The notes: generated by a model not told the origin, from the sequence alone. Counted from the stretch's first letter, positions 33,947-44,341 are shown. The stretch is DNA of 64,000 bases from Eubacterium sp. AF36-5BH (GCF_003460505.1 NZ_QTVG01000006.1:203541-267540); one strand, 5' to 3'. Translations and numbers: made by a program.

Positions 33947-36449
33947 ACATAAAAAGATTAAAATTACAGCACTTGTGGTATGTCTCTTATGCGTCCTTTC
34001 ACTTAGCGCTGCAGTAGCAGCTGCGTTCTTGAATACAAATAGAGATACAAGACCTGCACCTGACAAGGTAACATCTAATATGAAAGTAACAAACGCATAT
34101 CAGTTACTTTGTAAGAAAGGTAATTATGAATATTATTTCAGAGATGACCGCGATATTATCTTAGTTAGAAACACAAAGACAAAATATGTTTGGAAAACAG
34201 GTGTAGATGTTGCACTTCCTAAAGAAATTGAAGAAGCTTTAGATGTTGTAACAAGTGCAAAAGAAGATAAAGATCCTTCAGAAATCAAAGATTACGCTGA
34301 GGAAAAGGGAATGACAGTTGCGCAGGTTAAAGAACTTGCCAACACACCAAAGGATTCATCATTTACTAATGACCAGTATGCAGCATTTGCAAACTCAATT
34401 GTTACAGTTGAGTATTATACAGGTTCAGGTAAGAGTATGAAGATTACAAGAGTTTCATCAGCAGCAGCTAGTGAGAATGATGGAAAATCAGGACTTAGCA
34501 AAGTTGATAAAGAAAAGGGAGAATACAAATTAGAATGTGTATTCAAACTTGGTGATGATGATTTAGGCATGAATGTATATATTACATTCGGTGATGATGG
34601 AAATATCAAATACGATATACCATATAAAGAACTTACAGGTTCAGGCATCAAGAAAATCGCTAACGTAATCATTACACCGTTCTTAGGAACAAGTGGTGGT
34701 GCTACATTAGCATATGATGAAGAAGAAGCTGACTGGGTTAAGTTACAGGGAAAAGAATTAACACCTGGTTATGCATTAATACCTGACGGAAGTGGAGCTT
34801 TAGTAAGATTCGCAACAAACAATACAAAGTTCAGTGAATATCAGGGTAAGGTTTATGGAACAGATCCATCAACAAACTTAACATATTATGCAACAAGCGA
34901 TGACGTTGTTCCTGTACAGGAACCAACAATGCCGGTATTCGGTATTTCACATGGTGATGGAACACAGGCAGCATTTGTTGCTTACGCTGATAAGGGTGAT
35001 GAATACATGAGCATAAATGCAGTCCCTTCAACAACAGCAGAAGGTGAAGTAAGATATACATACGCTTACCCAACATTTAAGTTCAATTCAGAATATTATC
35101 AGGTAACAAACCAGAAGGGTGATTCTTACAGAAAGACACAGGATACACCAAACAAGGTTGATATTTCAATGACATATCAGTTCTTAAGTGGCGATGGAAG
35201 TGATGGAACACCATCAGCAGATTACGCAGGTATGGCTCAGGCATACAGACAGCATTTAATTGATAATGGAACATTGAAAGAAAGAACAACAGAAGGTTCA
35301 AACATTCCAATTAGAGTTGACTTCTTAATGTCAGATTCAAAGAAAGGTGTATTCTCAACACAGCAGGTAACAGTAACAACTGCTGATGATGTAAGAAACA
35401 TCTTAAGCAAGTTAACAAAAGATGGAGTTGAAAATATTAATACAGGTTTAATCGGATGGCAAAGCGGTGGAGAAACATTATCAAAGCCAAACAGCACAAG
35501 TTTTTCAAGTGCCGTAGGAAGTGAAAGTAAGTTTACTTCATTAATATCTGATTTTGCTAAGAAGAATGTTGATATTTCATTCTCAAGAGAGTTTACAACA
35601 ATTAATGAAGATATGGTAAGTTACTACAGCAACGCTGCTAAGCACTTAAATACAAAATACCTTCAGGTTGATAAAACAGATATTTTACCAAAGAATGCTC
35701 CAGTAACAGAATTTGGTTATGCACTTCCTAAGAAGACAGCACAGTGGATGGATGACTTATATGAAGACTTAGGAGAAGACAGCAAGTCATTTACAATTGA
35801 CGGAGCATCAAATGTATTAGTTAGTACATACAGTAGTGATGGTGTAGAAACAACAGTAAGCGATGCAATTAAGTTATATCAGAATTCATTACAGAAAATG
35901 AAGAAGAATGGTACAACACTTAACTTAGTAGCACCAAACAAATACTTATGGAAATACACAGACAGATACTTACAGTCACCTGTAGGAACATCACAGTATG
36001 TATACGAAACAGATACAGTTCCATTTTTACAGATGGTACTTAACGGTACAATGGAAGTATATGCACCATATGCAAACTTTTCATTCTACTCAACAACAGA
36101 CCAGTTAAGAATGATTGACTACAATATTTGTCCTTCATTTGTATTAACACAGGAACCATCATATCTTTTAGCATCAACAACTTCATCAGACTACTATTCA
36201 ACAGAGTTTGAACAGTATGAGCAACTTGTAAAAGATATTTACAACAAAGTCAACACACCATTATCTAAGGTTGTTGGATATAAGTGGTCAGGCCGTAAGG
36301 TAGTAAGTGACGGTGTTATCGTTAATACATACAAGAAAGACGGAGATACAAAGAGTATAGTAATTAACTATACAAAGGATAAAGTTACTGTAGGAAATAC
36401 AGAAGTAGCTGCACAGAGTGCAGAAGTAATTGAAGGAGGTGTTAAATAA
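33930..36449 (+). CDS. DUF5696 protein, membrane-anchored
   Basis: An 839-residue extracytoplasmic protein anchored by an N-terminal helix (about residues 12-34). The body resembles the DUF5696 family, which recurs in carbohydrate transport operons of Firmicutes. A beta-rich N half is followed by a region with the alternation of a TIM barrel (NINTGLIGWQSGG, DISFSREFTTINED, a TKYLQVDKTDILPK strand, and LNLVAPNKYLWKYTD). That suggests a glycosidase-like fold, but no catalytic pair can be named. It has AAAGGAG upstream and is coupled to both neighbours by overlaps. Confidence 0.65.
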   Translation: MLQAAKHKKIKITALVVCLLCVLSLSAAVAAAFLNTNRDTRPAPDKVTSNMKVTNAYQLLCKKGNYEYYFRDDRDIILVRNTKTKYVWKTGVDVALPKEIEEALDVVTSAKEDKDPSEIKDYAEEKGMTVAQVKELANTPKDSSFTNDQYAAFANSIVTVEYYTGSGKSMKITRVSSAAASENDGKSGLSKVDKEKGEYKLECVFKLGDDDLGMNVYITFGDDGNIKYDIPYKELTGSGIKKIANVIITPFLGTSGGATLAYDEEEADWVKLQGKELTPGYALIPDGSGALVRFATNNTKFSEYQGKVYGTDPSTNLTYYATSDDVVPVQEPTMPVFGISHGDGTQAAFVAYADKGDEYMSINAVPSTTAEGEVRYTYAYPTFKFNSEYYQVTNQKGDSYRKTQDTPNKVDISMTYQFLSGDGSDGTPSADYAGMAQAYRQHLIDNGTLKERTTEGSNIPIRVDFLMSDSKKGVFSTQQVTVTTADDVRNILSKLTKDGVENINTGLIGWQSGGETLSKPNSTSFSSAVGSESKFTSLISDFAKKNVDISFSREFTTINEDMVSYYSNAAKHLNTKYLQVDKTDILPKNAPVTEFGYALPKKTAQWMDDLYEDLGEDSKSFTIDGASNVLVSTYSSDGVETTVSDAIKLYQNSLQKMKKNGTTLNLVAPNKYLWKYTDRYLQSPVGTSQYVYETDTVPFLQMVLNGTMEVYAPYANFSFYSTTDQLRMIDYNICPSFVLTQEPSYLLASTTSSDYYSTEFEQYEQLVKDIYNKVNTPLSKVVGYKWSGRKVVSDGVIVNTYKKDGDTKSIVINYTKDKVTVGNTEVAAQSAEVIEGGVK

Positions 36450-37537
36450 TGGCTGAAGAAAAGAAGACAACAGAAGTAAAGACAACTCCTAAAAAAGACA
36501 AGCCAAAAAAGGCTAAGAAAATGCGTACATACCAGCAGAGACAGGACAGAACAGGTTATATGTTCATGGCTCCTTGGATTGTAGGTTTTGCATTATTTAC
36601 ATTGTTCCCATTTGTATTTACTATTTATTTAAGTTTTACAAATGTAAAGAGAACAATCAGAGGATATGAAATTGAATGGACAGGCGTAGGAAACTACGTT
36701 AAGGCGTTCATTGGAAATAGTGAATTTACACCTGCGTTAATTAAGTATTTACAGATGATTATACCTTACACATTTATTGTAGTAGTATTATCATTTATTA
36801 TCGCTTACCTTTTAAATAAGATTAAAGTAGGTAAGGGTGTTTTGAGAACAATTTATTTCTTACCTGTTATTATCATGTCTGGTCCGGTTATGACACAGAT
36901 TATGGAAGTGCAGGGGGCCGCAGGACAGGCCGCAGCTCAGGCTGCTACATCAGCCGCGGCGCCAGAAACAACCAATGCATATTTAAATATATTTATTATG
37001 CAGATTATAGACAGTTATTCACCGGCACTTGGAAATGCCCTAGCAGGTGTATTTGATCAGTTATCAATTATACTTTGGTTTACAGGTATTCCAATTGTAT
37101 TATTTATCAATGGTTTACAGAAAATCAACCCAAGTGTTTACGAAGCAGCAAAGATTGACTCAGCCAATGCTTGGCAGATTATGTGGAAGATAACAATTCC
37201 AATGTTAAAACAGATTGGACTTATTATTACAGTCTTCACAGTAATACAGCTTGGTATGTTCAGCTCAATTAACCCATTATATGAGTTAATTCAGGAAAAG
37301 ACAGGTGAAACAGGTTCAGGTCTTGGATATGCCGCAACTTACGCATGGATATACGCGTTAGTGGTACTCTTACTTGTTGGATTTGTGTTCTTACTATTTA
37401 GAGATAAGAAACCAAAAGATATCAAGGCAAGACAGAAGCAGGAAAAGAAATTAAAGAAGCTGGAAAAACAGCAGAAGAGAAGATTAAATTCTCAGAAGAG
37501 ACATCAGGCAAAGGAGGCAAAGTTATATGGCAAATAA
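36449..37537 (+). CDS. Sugar ABC transporter permease (MalF type), pair 2
   Basis: A 362-residue permease with a Lys-rich cytoplasmic N terminus (first 35 residues), six predicted helices and the EAA loop EAAKIDSANAWQIMWKITIP. An Ala/Gln-rich insert (near residues 151-172) lies between helices 3 and 4, longer than usual. The C terminus is a Lys/Gln-rich tail of about 45 residues. It shares one base with the DUF5696 stop and overlaps the next permease by 11 bases. Confidence 0.92.
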   Translation: MAEEKKTTEVKTTPKKDKPKKAKKMRTYQQRQDRTGYMFMAPWIVGFALFTLFPFVFTIYLSFTNVKRTIRGYEIEWTGVGNYVKAFIGNSEFTPALIKYLQMIIPYTFIVVVLSFIIAYLLNKIKVGKGVLRTIYFLPVIIMSGPVMTQIMEVQGAAGQAAAQAATSAAAPETTNAYLNIFIMQIIDSYSPALGNALAGVFDQLSIILWFTGIPIVLFINGLQKINPSVYEAAKIDSANAWQIMWKITIPMLKQIGLIITVFTVIQLGMFSSINPLYELIQEKTGETGSGLGYAATYAWIYALVVLLLVGFVFLLFRDKKPKDIKARQKQEKKLKKLEKQQKRRLNSQKRHQAKEAKLYGK

Positions 37538-38483
37538 AAATAACAGTGCAAAGAAGATTGATTTGTCATCAGTTAAGAAAATCAACTTTGCCAAATTAAA
37601 GAGATTAAAAGCTGTAAACATTATTTCAAAATTTGCAATTTACTTTGTATTAATTTGTATTGGATTCATTTTCTTAGAGCCAATCTTTGAAATGATTTCC
37701 AAATCAATTATGACAACAAAGGACTTAATTGATCCATCAATTACATGGATTGCAAAACATGCAACATTAGATAACTTTAAAAATGCTATTGGAACACTTG
37801 ATATTCCAACATCAATTTTAAACTCAATTTGGTACTCAGCATTACTTGCTATTGCTCAGACATTTGTATCAGCAACAACAGGTTTTGCATTATCAAGATA
37901 CACATTTAGAGGAAGAAACTTCTGGTTTGTAATGTTAATTATGGCATTCATTCTTCCGGTACCACTTTTAACAGTACCAAGAATTATGATGTTCAGTACA
38001 GTTGAAAGCATTTTAGGATTTAAATTAATTAACACAGTTGTTCCACAGTTCTTATTAGCATTATTAGGACAGGGAACATACTCAACAATGTTGGTATTGA
38101 TATTCTACAATTTCTTTAACATGATACCAAAGTCACTTGATGAAGCAGCAATGATCGATGGTGCCGGTTCATTAAAAGTTTTCTATCATGTAGCAATTAG
38201 ATTATCAATTTCAACAATCTTAGTTGTATTCTTATTCTCATTCGTATTTAACTGGAATGAAACATATACAACTAACATACTGACAGGTGATGCTTTAGAG
38301 TTATTACCGGGAAGATTATCATTATTTGATAACGGTTCAACTTCAAATGCCGTAAGTGAGTTAAACGAAGCCATCAAGATGGCAGCTACACTTATAGCAA
38401 TTGCACCATTGTTAGTATTGTACGCATGCGTACAGAGACAGTTCATCGAAGGTATCGAAAATACAGGTATCACAGGTGAATAA
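37527..38483 (+). CDS. Carbohydrate ABC transporter permease (MalG type), pair 2
   Basis: A 318-residue permease, partner of the preceding gene. Six predicted helices and the EAA loop DEAAMIDGAGSLKVFYHVAI are present. The start at 37527 lies in the previous coding region behind AAAGGAGG. A hairpin follows its stop. The operon therefore holds two complete permease pairs and two receptors, enough for two importers with different length preference, or for one importer and one sensor. Confidence 0.92.
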   Translation: MANKNNSAKKIDLSSVKKINFAKLKRLKAVNIISKFAIYFVLICIGFIFLEPIFEMISKSIMTTKDLIDPSITWIAKHATLDNFKNAIGTLDIPTSILNSIWYSALLAIAQTFVSATTGFALSRYTFRGRNFWFVMLIMAFILPVPLLTVPRIMMFSTVESILGFKLINTVVPQFLLALLGQGTYSTMLVLIFYNFFNMIPKSLDEAAMIDGAGSLKVFYHVAIRLSISTILVVFLFSFVFNWNETYTTNILTGDALELLPGRLSLFDNGSTSNAVSELNEAIKMAATLIAIAPLLVLYACVQRQFIEGIENTGITGE

Positions 38484-38489
38484 AACATT

Positions 38490-38520
38490 TTAGAACAGGT
38501 GCGTAAAGCATCTGTTCTAA
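38490..38520 (+). terminator. Hairpin between permease and GH16 genes
   Basis: A 13-bp stem (38490-38502 with 38508-38520; one G-U pair) with loop GTAAA. No T run follows, so read-through or RNA processing into the GH16 gene is likely. The loop equals that of the hairpin at 21877. Confidence 0.6.
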
Positions 38521-38543
38521 CAGATGAAAGTAGAGGGCAAAAT

Positions 38544-39947
38544 ATGAATAAGATGTTAAAGAAAATCACATCTGTTGCATTAGCAATCGCTATGGTTGTT
38601 ACTACAGTTTATGTAGGAAATCCAACAACAGCACAGGCAAAAGTAACAATCAAGTCTAAGAAGACAGTTACTTTAATCGCAGGAAACAGCAGCAAAATTA
38701 AAGTTAAACAAAAAGGTGCTAAGTTTACATCAAGCAATAAGAAAATTGCTACAGTTTCAAAAAAAGGAAAAATCAAGGCTAAAAAGCCTGGTACTTGCAA
38801 AATTACAGTAAAAGTAAAGAAGAGCAAGAAGAAAGTAACTGTTAAGGTTACACCTGGCGCAACATCAATTGATTACGCAAAGAACACAGCAACTAATGGT
38901 ATTTCATTAGAGTGGACTGGTGTAAGCGGTGCAACAGGCTACCAGATTTACTATTCAACAAACTCAAAGAGTGGATTTAAAGTAACAACAGTTGGAAAAG
39001 TTACAAGAACAACAGTTAATGGTTTAACAGCAGGTTCAACTTATTACTTCAAGATTAAACCTATTGCAAAAGTAAGAGGTAAGACTTATGTATGTTCAAA
39101 GTTCTCAAACGTAGTATCAGACAAAGTTCGTAAGATGGTTTGGAATGATGAATTTAGTGGAACAACAATTGATTCAACAAAATGGACTACAGAAGGCGCA
39201 ACTGGTAACGGTGGTCCGGAAAATCCTGGCTTTGGAAACAAAGAAAGACAGAATTATCAGCCGGAATATTCAGAAGTTAAAGATGGAAATCTTATTATTA
39301 AGCCACAGTTCGAATGGAATCCTAGAACAAAAACAGTTGTAAATAATTCAATTTATTCAACAAAACTTTGGACAAGAGGATTATATACATTAACATATGG
39401 TAAGGTTGAATTTAGAGCTAAGTTACCGAAAGGACAGGGAACATGGGCTGCATGTTGGATGTTAGGTAATGATAGTAATTATGGTACATGGCCAAAATGT
39501 GGTGAAATTGATGTTTTAGAAACAATGAGTGAAGCATCAAAGACAGTTATTCCACAGTCAATTCATAATACAAAATTCAATGGTATGCCAACAAGTTCAG
39601 GTAACAAATACAAGCATACTACAGTAGCTACAGCAACAAGCGAATATCATACATATGGTATTATTTGGAATGCCAAGGAAGTTACATTTACAATTGATGG
39701 TAAGGTAACATGGTCATATAACCCATCAAGATATATGGCTACAGGAAATGCTTGGGCTAACAGCAGTATTTGGCCATTTAACAAGCCATTCTACTTAATT
39801 ATTAACTGTGCTATTGGTGGAACACTTGGTGGAAATATCGGAACAAACTACTGGACAAAAGTAGGCACAAAGACTTACCCGGACGGCGGAGTTAATGATG
39901 TATATCAGGATAAGATGTACGTTGATTATGTAAGAGTATATCAGTAA
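38544..39947 (+). CDS. Secreted GH16 endo-beta-1,3-glucanase with Ig-like and fibronectin domains
   Basis: A 467-residue secreted enzyme. The signal peptide ends near TTAQAKV. Residues 30-105 form a Lys-rich Big_2-like domain (ASSNKKIATVSKKGKIKAK type), 107-190 a fibronectin III domain, and 195-467 a GH16 catalytic domain. The motif GEIDVLE supplies the nucleophile Glu321, Asp323 and the acid/base Glu326. The ExDxxE spacing is that of laminarinase-type GH16 enzymes, which cut beta-1,3 or mixed-linkage glucans; bacterial lichenases usually have ExDxE. I chose ATG 38544 behind AGAGGG. It would supply oligosaccharides to the importers encoded just upstream. Confidence 0.9.
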   Translation: MNKMLKKITSVALAIAMVVTTVYVGNPTTAQAKVTIKSKKTVTLIAGNSSKIKVKQKGAKFTSSNKKIATVSKKGKIKAKKPGTCKITVKVKKSKKKVTVKVTPGATSIDYAKNTATNGISLEWTGVSGATGYQIYYSTNSKSGFKVTTVGKVTRTTVNGLTAGSTYYFKIKPIAKVRGKTYVCSKFSNVVSDKVRKMVWNDEFSGTTIDSTKWTTEGATGNGGPENPGFGNKERQNYQPEYSEVKDGNLIIKPQFEWNPRTKTVVNNSIYSTKLWTRGLYTLTYGKVEFRAKLPKGQGTWAACWMLGNDSNYGTWPKCGEIDVLETMSEASKTVIPQSIHNTKFNGMPTSSGNKYKHTTVATATSEYHTYGIIWNAKEVTFTIDGKVTWSYNPSRYMATGNAWANSSIWPFNKPFYLIINCAIGGTLGGNIGTNYWTKVGTKTYPDGGVNDVYQDKMYVDYVRVYQ

Positions 39948-39957
39948 AAATAAAGTA

Positions 39958-39983
39958 ACAAGGAGGCTTTAAGCCTCCCTTGT
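39958..39983 (+). terminator. Hairpin after the GH16 gene
   Basis: A 10-bp stem ACAAGGAGGC with GCCTCCCTTGT (one bulged C) around a short loop. There is no T run; it may be an attenuator before the regulator gene. Confidence 0.6.
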
Positions 39984-40019
39984 TGCGAAACTTTCCAAGT
40001 AGATTAGGAGGATTATTGT

Positions 40020-41018
40020 ATGGTTACAATAAAAGACGTTGCCAGAGAAGCGGGAGTGGCAATATCAACAGTTTCAAATGTGTTTAATAACGCAGATATC
40101 GTTAGTGAAGAGACAAAACAAAAAGTATTAAATGCAGTAGAAAAACTTCATTACATACCAAATATGAATGCAAAGTTATTAAAGTCTAATAGAAAAAATA
40201 CAATAGGCCTCTTTTTAACAAGTTTACAAGGTGATTTCTATAAGGTATTAACACAGGCAATTCATTTACAGTGTAAATTAAATAATTACATGTTAAATAT
40301 TTATATAAGTAATGACAACTCACCGGATGAAATATACAGAATGATTATTGCATCAGGTGTTGCAGGCGCAATTATTTACCATGAAGACTTAACAGGTGAT
40401 TATGTAAAAAGAATTGCAACAGTAAATATCCCTATGGTATTTATTGACAGAGATAGCAAAGGTAAGAACATTTCAGGCGTTTTAGTTGATGACAAATTGG
40501 GCGCATCAATGGCAATTGATTACTTATTAAAATTAGGACATAAGAGAGTCGGTTACATGCACGGAAATGATACGGGAGATGACAAACATCGTTATCAGGG
40601 ATATGTTGAAATGATGCAGAAGCATAATCTCCCAATTGATGAAGACATTGTTTTAAGAGGTTACTACGAAGAGAGCCTGGCATACAGCGAGATGCGCTCT
40701 ATGCTATCAAGTGGAATAAAGATTCCTGATGCAATGTTTTGTGCCAATGACGAAATGGCTTGGGGTTGCATAAAAGCGCTACAGGATGTGGGAATTAAGG
40801 TTCCTGAACAGGTAAGCGTAATAGGATACGATGACAGCACAATTAGTGGCTATTATGGCGTTCCACTTACAACAGTACACAGCCCAATTACAGAAATGGG
40901 TAGTGCAAGCGCAAATGAATTATTCAGATTATTAAACGATGATGGTGACAGGAGCGGTACAGTTACAAAACTTTCACCAAAGATGGTTTACAGAAGTTCA
41001 TGCGGAAAACGCAAATAA
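40020..41018 (+). CDS. LacI-family transcription regulator
   Basis: A 332-residue LacI/GalR-type regulator. The N-terminal helix-turn-helix is TIKDVAREAGVAISTVSNVF with the hinge helix near residues 46-58, followed by a periplasmic-binding-like effector domain (GLFLTSL, IDRDSKGKNISGVLVDDKLGA region, then YDDSTISGYYGVPLTTV). The ATG at 40020 follows AGGAGG. Standing between the GH16 and GH161 genes, it most likely controls this locus in response to a glucan breakdown product. Candidate AACGTT-centred operators are at 44342 and 48772. Confidence 0.92.
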   Translation: MVTIKDVAREAGVAISTVSNVFNNADIVSEETKQKVLNAVEKLHYIPNMNAKLLKSNRKNTIGLFLTSLQGDFYKVLTQAIHLQCKLNNYMLNIYISNDNSPDEIYRMIIASGVAGAIIYHEDLTGDYVKRIATVNIPMVFIDRDSKGKNISGVLVDDKLGASMAIDYLLKLGHKRVGYMHGNDTGDDKHRYQGYVEMMQKHNLPIDEDIVLRGYYEESLAYSEMRSMLSSGIKIPDAMFCANDEMAWGCIKALQDVGIKVPEQVSVIGYDDSTISGYYGVPLTTVHSPITEMGSASANELFRLLNDDGDRSGTVTKLSPKMVYRSSCGKRK

Positions 41019-41031
41019 AAAGGAGATTATT

Positions 41032-44000
41032 ATGGAGAATTATAGACTTGAAGGTAAGACATTTGTTATAGATGATTATGACAGATTGCCAGCTTTTTCA
41101 AGCTTTTTACCTGGTCTTGCAGGTGTAAAGGGTATTCCAATGTGGACGTTCTACACAAACAGAGGACAGGGAATGAACAGTTTTGGTATTGATAACAAGG
41201 GCAATGCCATTATGGAATTTAATTCAGCTAATACAGCTTTTGAAAACACAACAGTAAAGGGTTTTAGAACATTCTTAAAAATTGACGGCGAATATTATGA
41301 ACCATTTTTCAAATATGAAAAAGAAGCAAAACGTCAGATTAGAATGAATAAAAATAGTTTCAAGATTATTGAAACAAATGAAAAATACGGTATTGAAGTA
41401 ACGGTTAATTACTTCATTCTTCCAAACGAAAGTATTGGAGCATTAGTTAGACAGGTTTCAGTGAAGAACATTTCTGATTCTGCAAAAGATATTGAAGTTA
41501 TTGACGGACTTCCAAAGATTATTACATACGGAATCTCAAATGGTGAATTCAAGGAAATGTCAAACTTATTTAAGAGTTGGGCATACATTAAGAACATTGA
41601 TAACAAGGTTCCATACTACACACTTAGAGCATCAACAAAGGATTCAGCAGAAGTTTCAGATGTTGAAGGTGGTTACTACTATCTTACAATTAAAGGTGGA
41701 GAATTACAGGATGTAATCTACGATGTGGATACAGTATTCGGATATGATCTTTCATTAATGACACCTGTAAGATTTATCGAAGGTGGAATTGATAACGTAA
41801 AAGCAAAAGAACAGTGTTTCGCAAACAAAGTTCCTTGCGGATTTACAGCATTACATGAAACAGTAGCTGCAAACGAAGCAATCACATTTGATACAATGAT
41901 GGGATTTGCAGGTTCAGAAGAACAGATTAATTCAAAGGTTTCTACATTTACAAAGCCTGGCTATATTGCAGACAAGTTTGTAGAAGCAGAAGAATTAGCA
42001 GATAGCTTCACATCTGACATTAAGACACATACATCTGCCGGAAAATTTGACCAGTACATTGAACAGTGTTACTTAGATAACTTCTTAAGAGGTGGTTATC
42101 CATATGTTCTTAACAAAGATGGTAATAAGTCTATAATTCATTTATTTAGTAGAAAACATGGAGATCCGGAAAGAGATTACAACTTCTTCTCTATTGCTGC
42201 TGAATATTATTCACAGGGCAACGGAAACTTCAGAGATGTTTCTCAGAATAGAAGAAATGATGTATTCTTCAATAAAGATGTTGGAGAATTCAACGTTAAA
42301 ACTTTCTTCAGTTTAGTACAGGCTGATGGTTACAACCCATTAGAAGTACGTCCAAGTTTATTTAACGTAATTGAAGGAAAAGAAGACGAAGTTAATGCTT
42401 ATGTAAAAGGAAACATTGACGGAGATGCAACAGCCATTGAAAAAATTGTTGCAGGTAAGTTTACACCTGGTCAGATTTCAAACACAATTGCAAAACTTGG
42501 TTTAAAAGTAAAAATTGATGATGGTGATTTCATTGCAGAAATCTTAAATGATTGTGACCAGAACATTGAAGCCGGATTTGGTGAAGGTTACTGGAGCGAT
42601 CACTGGGATTACAACATGGATTTAGTAGATAACTACTTAAGTGTATTCCCTGATAAGATTAACGAATTATTATTCGAAGACAAAACATACAAGTTCTATG
42701 ACAGCGTTGCATACGTTGTACCAAGAGATGAAAAGTATGTTATTAATAAAAAAGGTGACGTACGTCAGTACGGCATGGAAGTTGAAGATGAAGAAAAACT
42801 TGCACGTCCGGGATTTAACAAGTGGGCAACTAACTGGTTAAAGACAAAAGACGAAAAGATTTATGAAACATCTTTAGCTGTTAAGATGGTTATTTTAGCA
42901 CTTAGCAAATTTGCTCAGCTTGACGTTGACGGAATCGGTGTTGAAATGGAAGGTGGAAAGCCGGGCTGGAATGATGCCATGAACGGTCTTCCTGGATTAT
43001 TCGGTTCAGGTACACCTGAAACATTTGAATTAAAGAGATTAGTAAACTTCATCATTAACAACTTTGATGGAGAAGGTGAAGTTACAATGCCTGCTGAAAT
43101 TGCAAAATACTTAGATGATGTTAAGGCAGCACTTGACGAATACAACAATGGAACAATTAATGACTTCCAGTATTGGGATAAGGTTGCAACAATCAGAGAA
43201 GCTTACAGAGAAACAATTAAACTTTACTTAAGCGGTGAAGAAACAGTTGTATCAAAAGCTCACATTGTAGAAGTATTCAAGGCATTCGAAGCTAAGATTG
43301 AAAAAGGTATTGCAAAGGCTGTTGAAATGGGTAACGGACTTGTGCCAACATACATTACACATGAAGCAGTTGATTTTGAACCAGTTGTAGATGAAAATGG
43401 AGAACCTGTAATTAGTCATTACGGACTTCAGAAGGCAAAGGTTAAGGAATTTAAAGCAGTTGCTTTACCATACTTCCTTGAAGGACCAGCCCGTATGATG
43501 GGTTACGAAGATGTAGATACAGCAAGAGACATGTACAACAAAGTTAAGAACACAGGTCTTTATGATGAGAAACTTGCTATGTACAAGACTTCAGCATCAA
43601 TTGAAGAATGTTCAATGGAAAATGGACGTTGTCGTGCGTTTACTCCAGGATGGCAGGAAAGAGAAAATGTATTCTTACATATGGAGTACAAATATCTCTT
43701 AGCTATGATTAAAGCAGGTTTATATGATGAATATTATGAAACAATTAAGGGGGCACTTATTCCATTCTTAGATCCAAATATGTATGGTAGAAGTACACTT
43801 GAAAATTCATCATTTATTGCATCAAGCGTAAATCCAAATGAAGATGTTCATGGTAGAGGATTTGTTGCAAGACTTTCAGGTTCAACAACAGAAATGATTT
43901 CTATGTGGATTCAGATGATGATGGGTGGCAAAGTATTTACTTATGAAGACGGTAAGCTTGCACTTAACTTTGATCCAAAGCTTGCAAACTGGTTATTTGA

Positions 44001-44211
44001 TGAAGGAAAAGTTACATTCAGACTTCTTTCAACATGTGACGTAACATACATTAATAATACAGGAAAGAACACTTATGGCGTTGATGCTGCTAAGGTTTCA
44101 AAGGTTGAAATCAACGGTGAAACAGTAGCAACAGAAGGTAAGATTGTTGGCGAAATGGCAGAAGCTGTTCGTGATGGCAAGATTAATGCTATAAATGTTT
44201 ACTTTGAATAA
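41032..44211 (+). CDS. GH161-like beta-1,3-glucan phosphorylase
   Basis: A cytoplasmic protein of 1059 residues without signal peptide. Its size and overall form match GH161, the family of beta-1,3-gluco-oligosaccharide phosphorylases defined with the Paenibacillus polymyxa enzyme and related to GH94. The likely general acid is Asp648 in PGWNDAMNGLPGLFG, the counterpart of the WNDG Asp in GH94. The region DHWDYNMDLVDNYL and the RCRAFTPGWQERENVF segment are also conserved-looking. It releases glucose 1-phosphate from beta-1,3-glucans of two or more linkages. I chose ATG 41032 behind AAAGGAG, 13 bases after the regulator stop; an upstream in-frame ATG overlaps the regulator. A divergent GH94 member is the alternative. 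Confidence 0.78.
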   Translation: MENYRLEGKTFVIDDYDRLPAFSSFLPGLAGVKGIPMWTFYTNRGQGMNSFGIDNKGNAIMEFNSANTAFENTTVKGFRTFLKIDGEYYEPFFKYEKEAKRQIRMNKNSFKIIETNEKYGIEVTVNYFILPNESIGALVRQVSVKNISDSAKDIEVIDGLPKIITYGISNGEFKEMSNLFKSWAYIKNIDNKVPYYTLRASTKDSAEVSDVEGGYYYLTIKGGELQDVIYDVDTVFGYDLSLMTPVRFIEGGIDNVKAKEQCFANKVPCGFTALHETVAANEAITFDTMMGFAGSEEQINSKVSTFTKPGYIADKFVEAEELADSFTSDIKTHTSAGKFDQYIEQCYLDNFLRGGYPYVLNKDGNKSIIHLFSRKHGDPERDYNFFSIAAEYYSQGNGNFRDVSQNRRNDVFFNKDVGEFNVKTFFSLVQADGYNPLEVRPSLFNVIEGKEDEVNAYVKGNIDGDATAIEKIVAGKFTPGQISNTIAKLGLKVKIDDGDFIAEILNDCDQNIEAGFGEGYWSDHWDYNMDLVDNYLSVFPDKINELLFEDKTYKFYDSVAYVVPRDEKYVINKKGDVRQYGMEVEDEEKLARPGFNKWATNWLKTKDEKIYETSLAVKMVILALSKFAQLDVDGIGVEMEGGKPGWNDAMNGLPGLFGSGTPETFELKRLVNFIINNFDGEGEVTMPAEIAKYLDDVKAALDEYNNGTINDFQYWDKVATIREAYRETIKLYLSGEETVVSKAHIVEVFKAFEAKIEKGIAKAVEMGNGLVPTYITHEAVDFEPVVDENGEPVISHYGLQKAKVKEFKAVALPYFLEGPARMMGYEDVDTARDMYNKVKNTGLYDEKLAMYKTSASIEECSMENGRCRAFTPGWQERENVFLHMEYKYLLAMIKAGLYDEYYETIKGALIPFLDPNMYGRSTLENSSFIASSVNPNEDVHGRGFVARLSGSTTEMISMWIQMMMGGKVFTYEDGKLALNFDPKLANWLFDEGKVTFRLLSTCDVTYINNTGKNTYGVDAAKVSKVEINGETVATEGKIVGEMAEAVRDGKINAINVYFE

Positions 44212-44341
44212 ATCATTTTAAATGCTATAAATTTTTATAGAGCAAATGGTGGGGATGAGAATCTTTAGGGTTCTCATCCAACACACATTTGAAAAAGATA
44301 TAAACTCTATAAGGTTCACAGCATTTTTTCTTTATAAAAGC

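Noticed and set aside
40939..41031. Upstream start for the GH161 gene inside the regulator gene
   Set aside because: ATG 41032 has AAAGGAG at good spacing; the extension only translates the regulator's 3' end in another frame.
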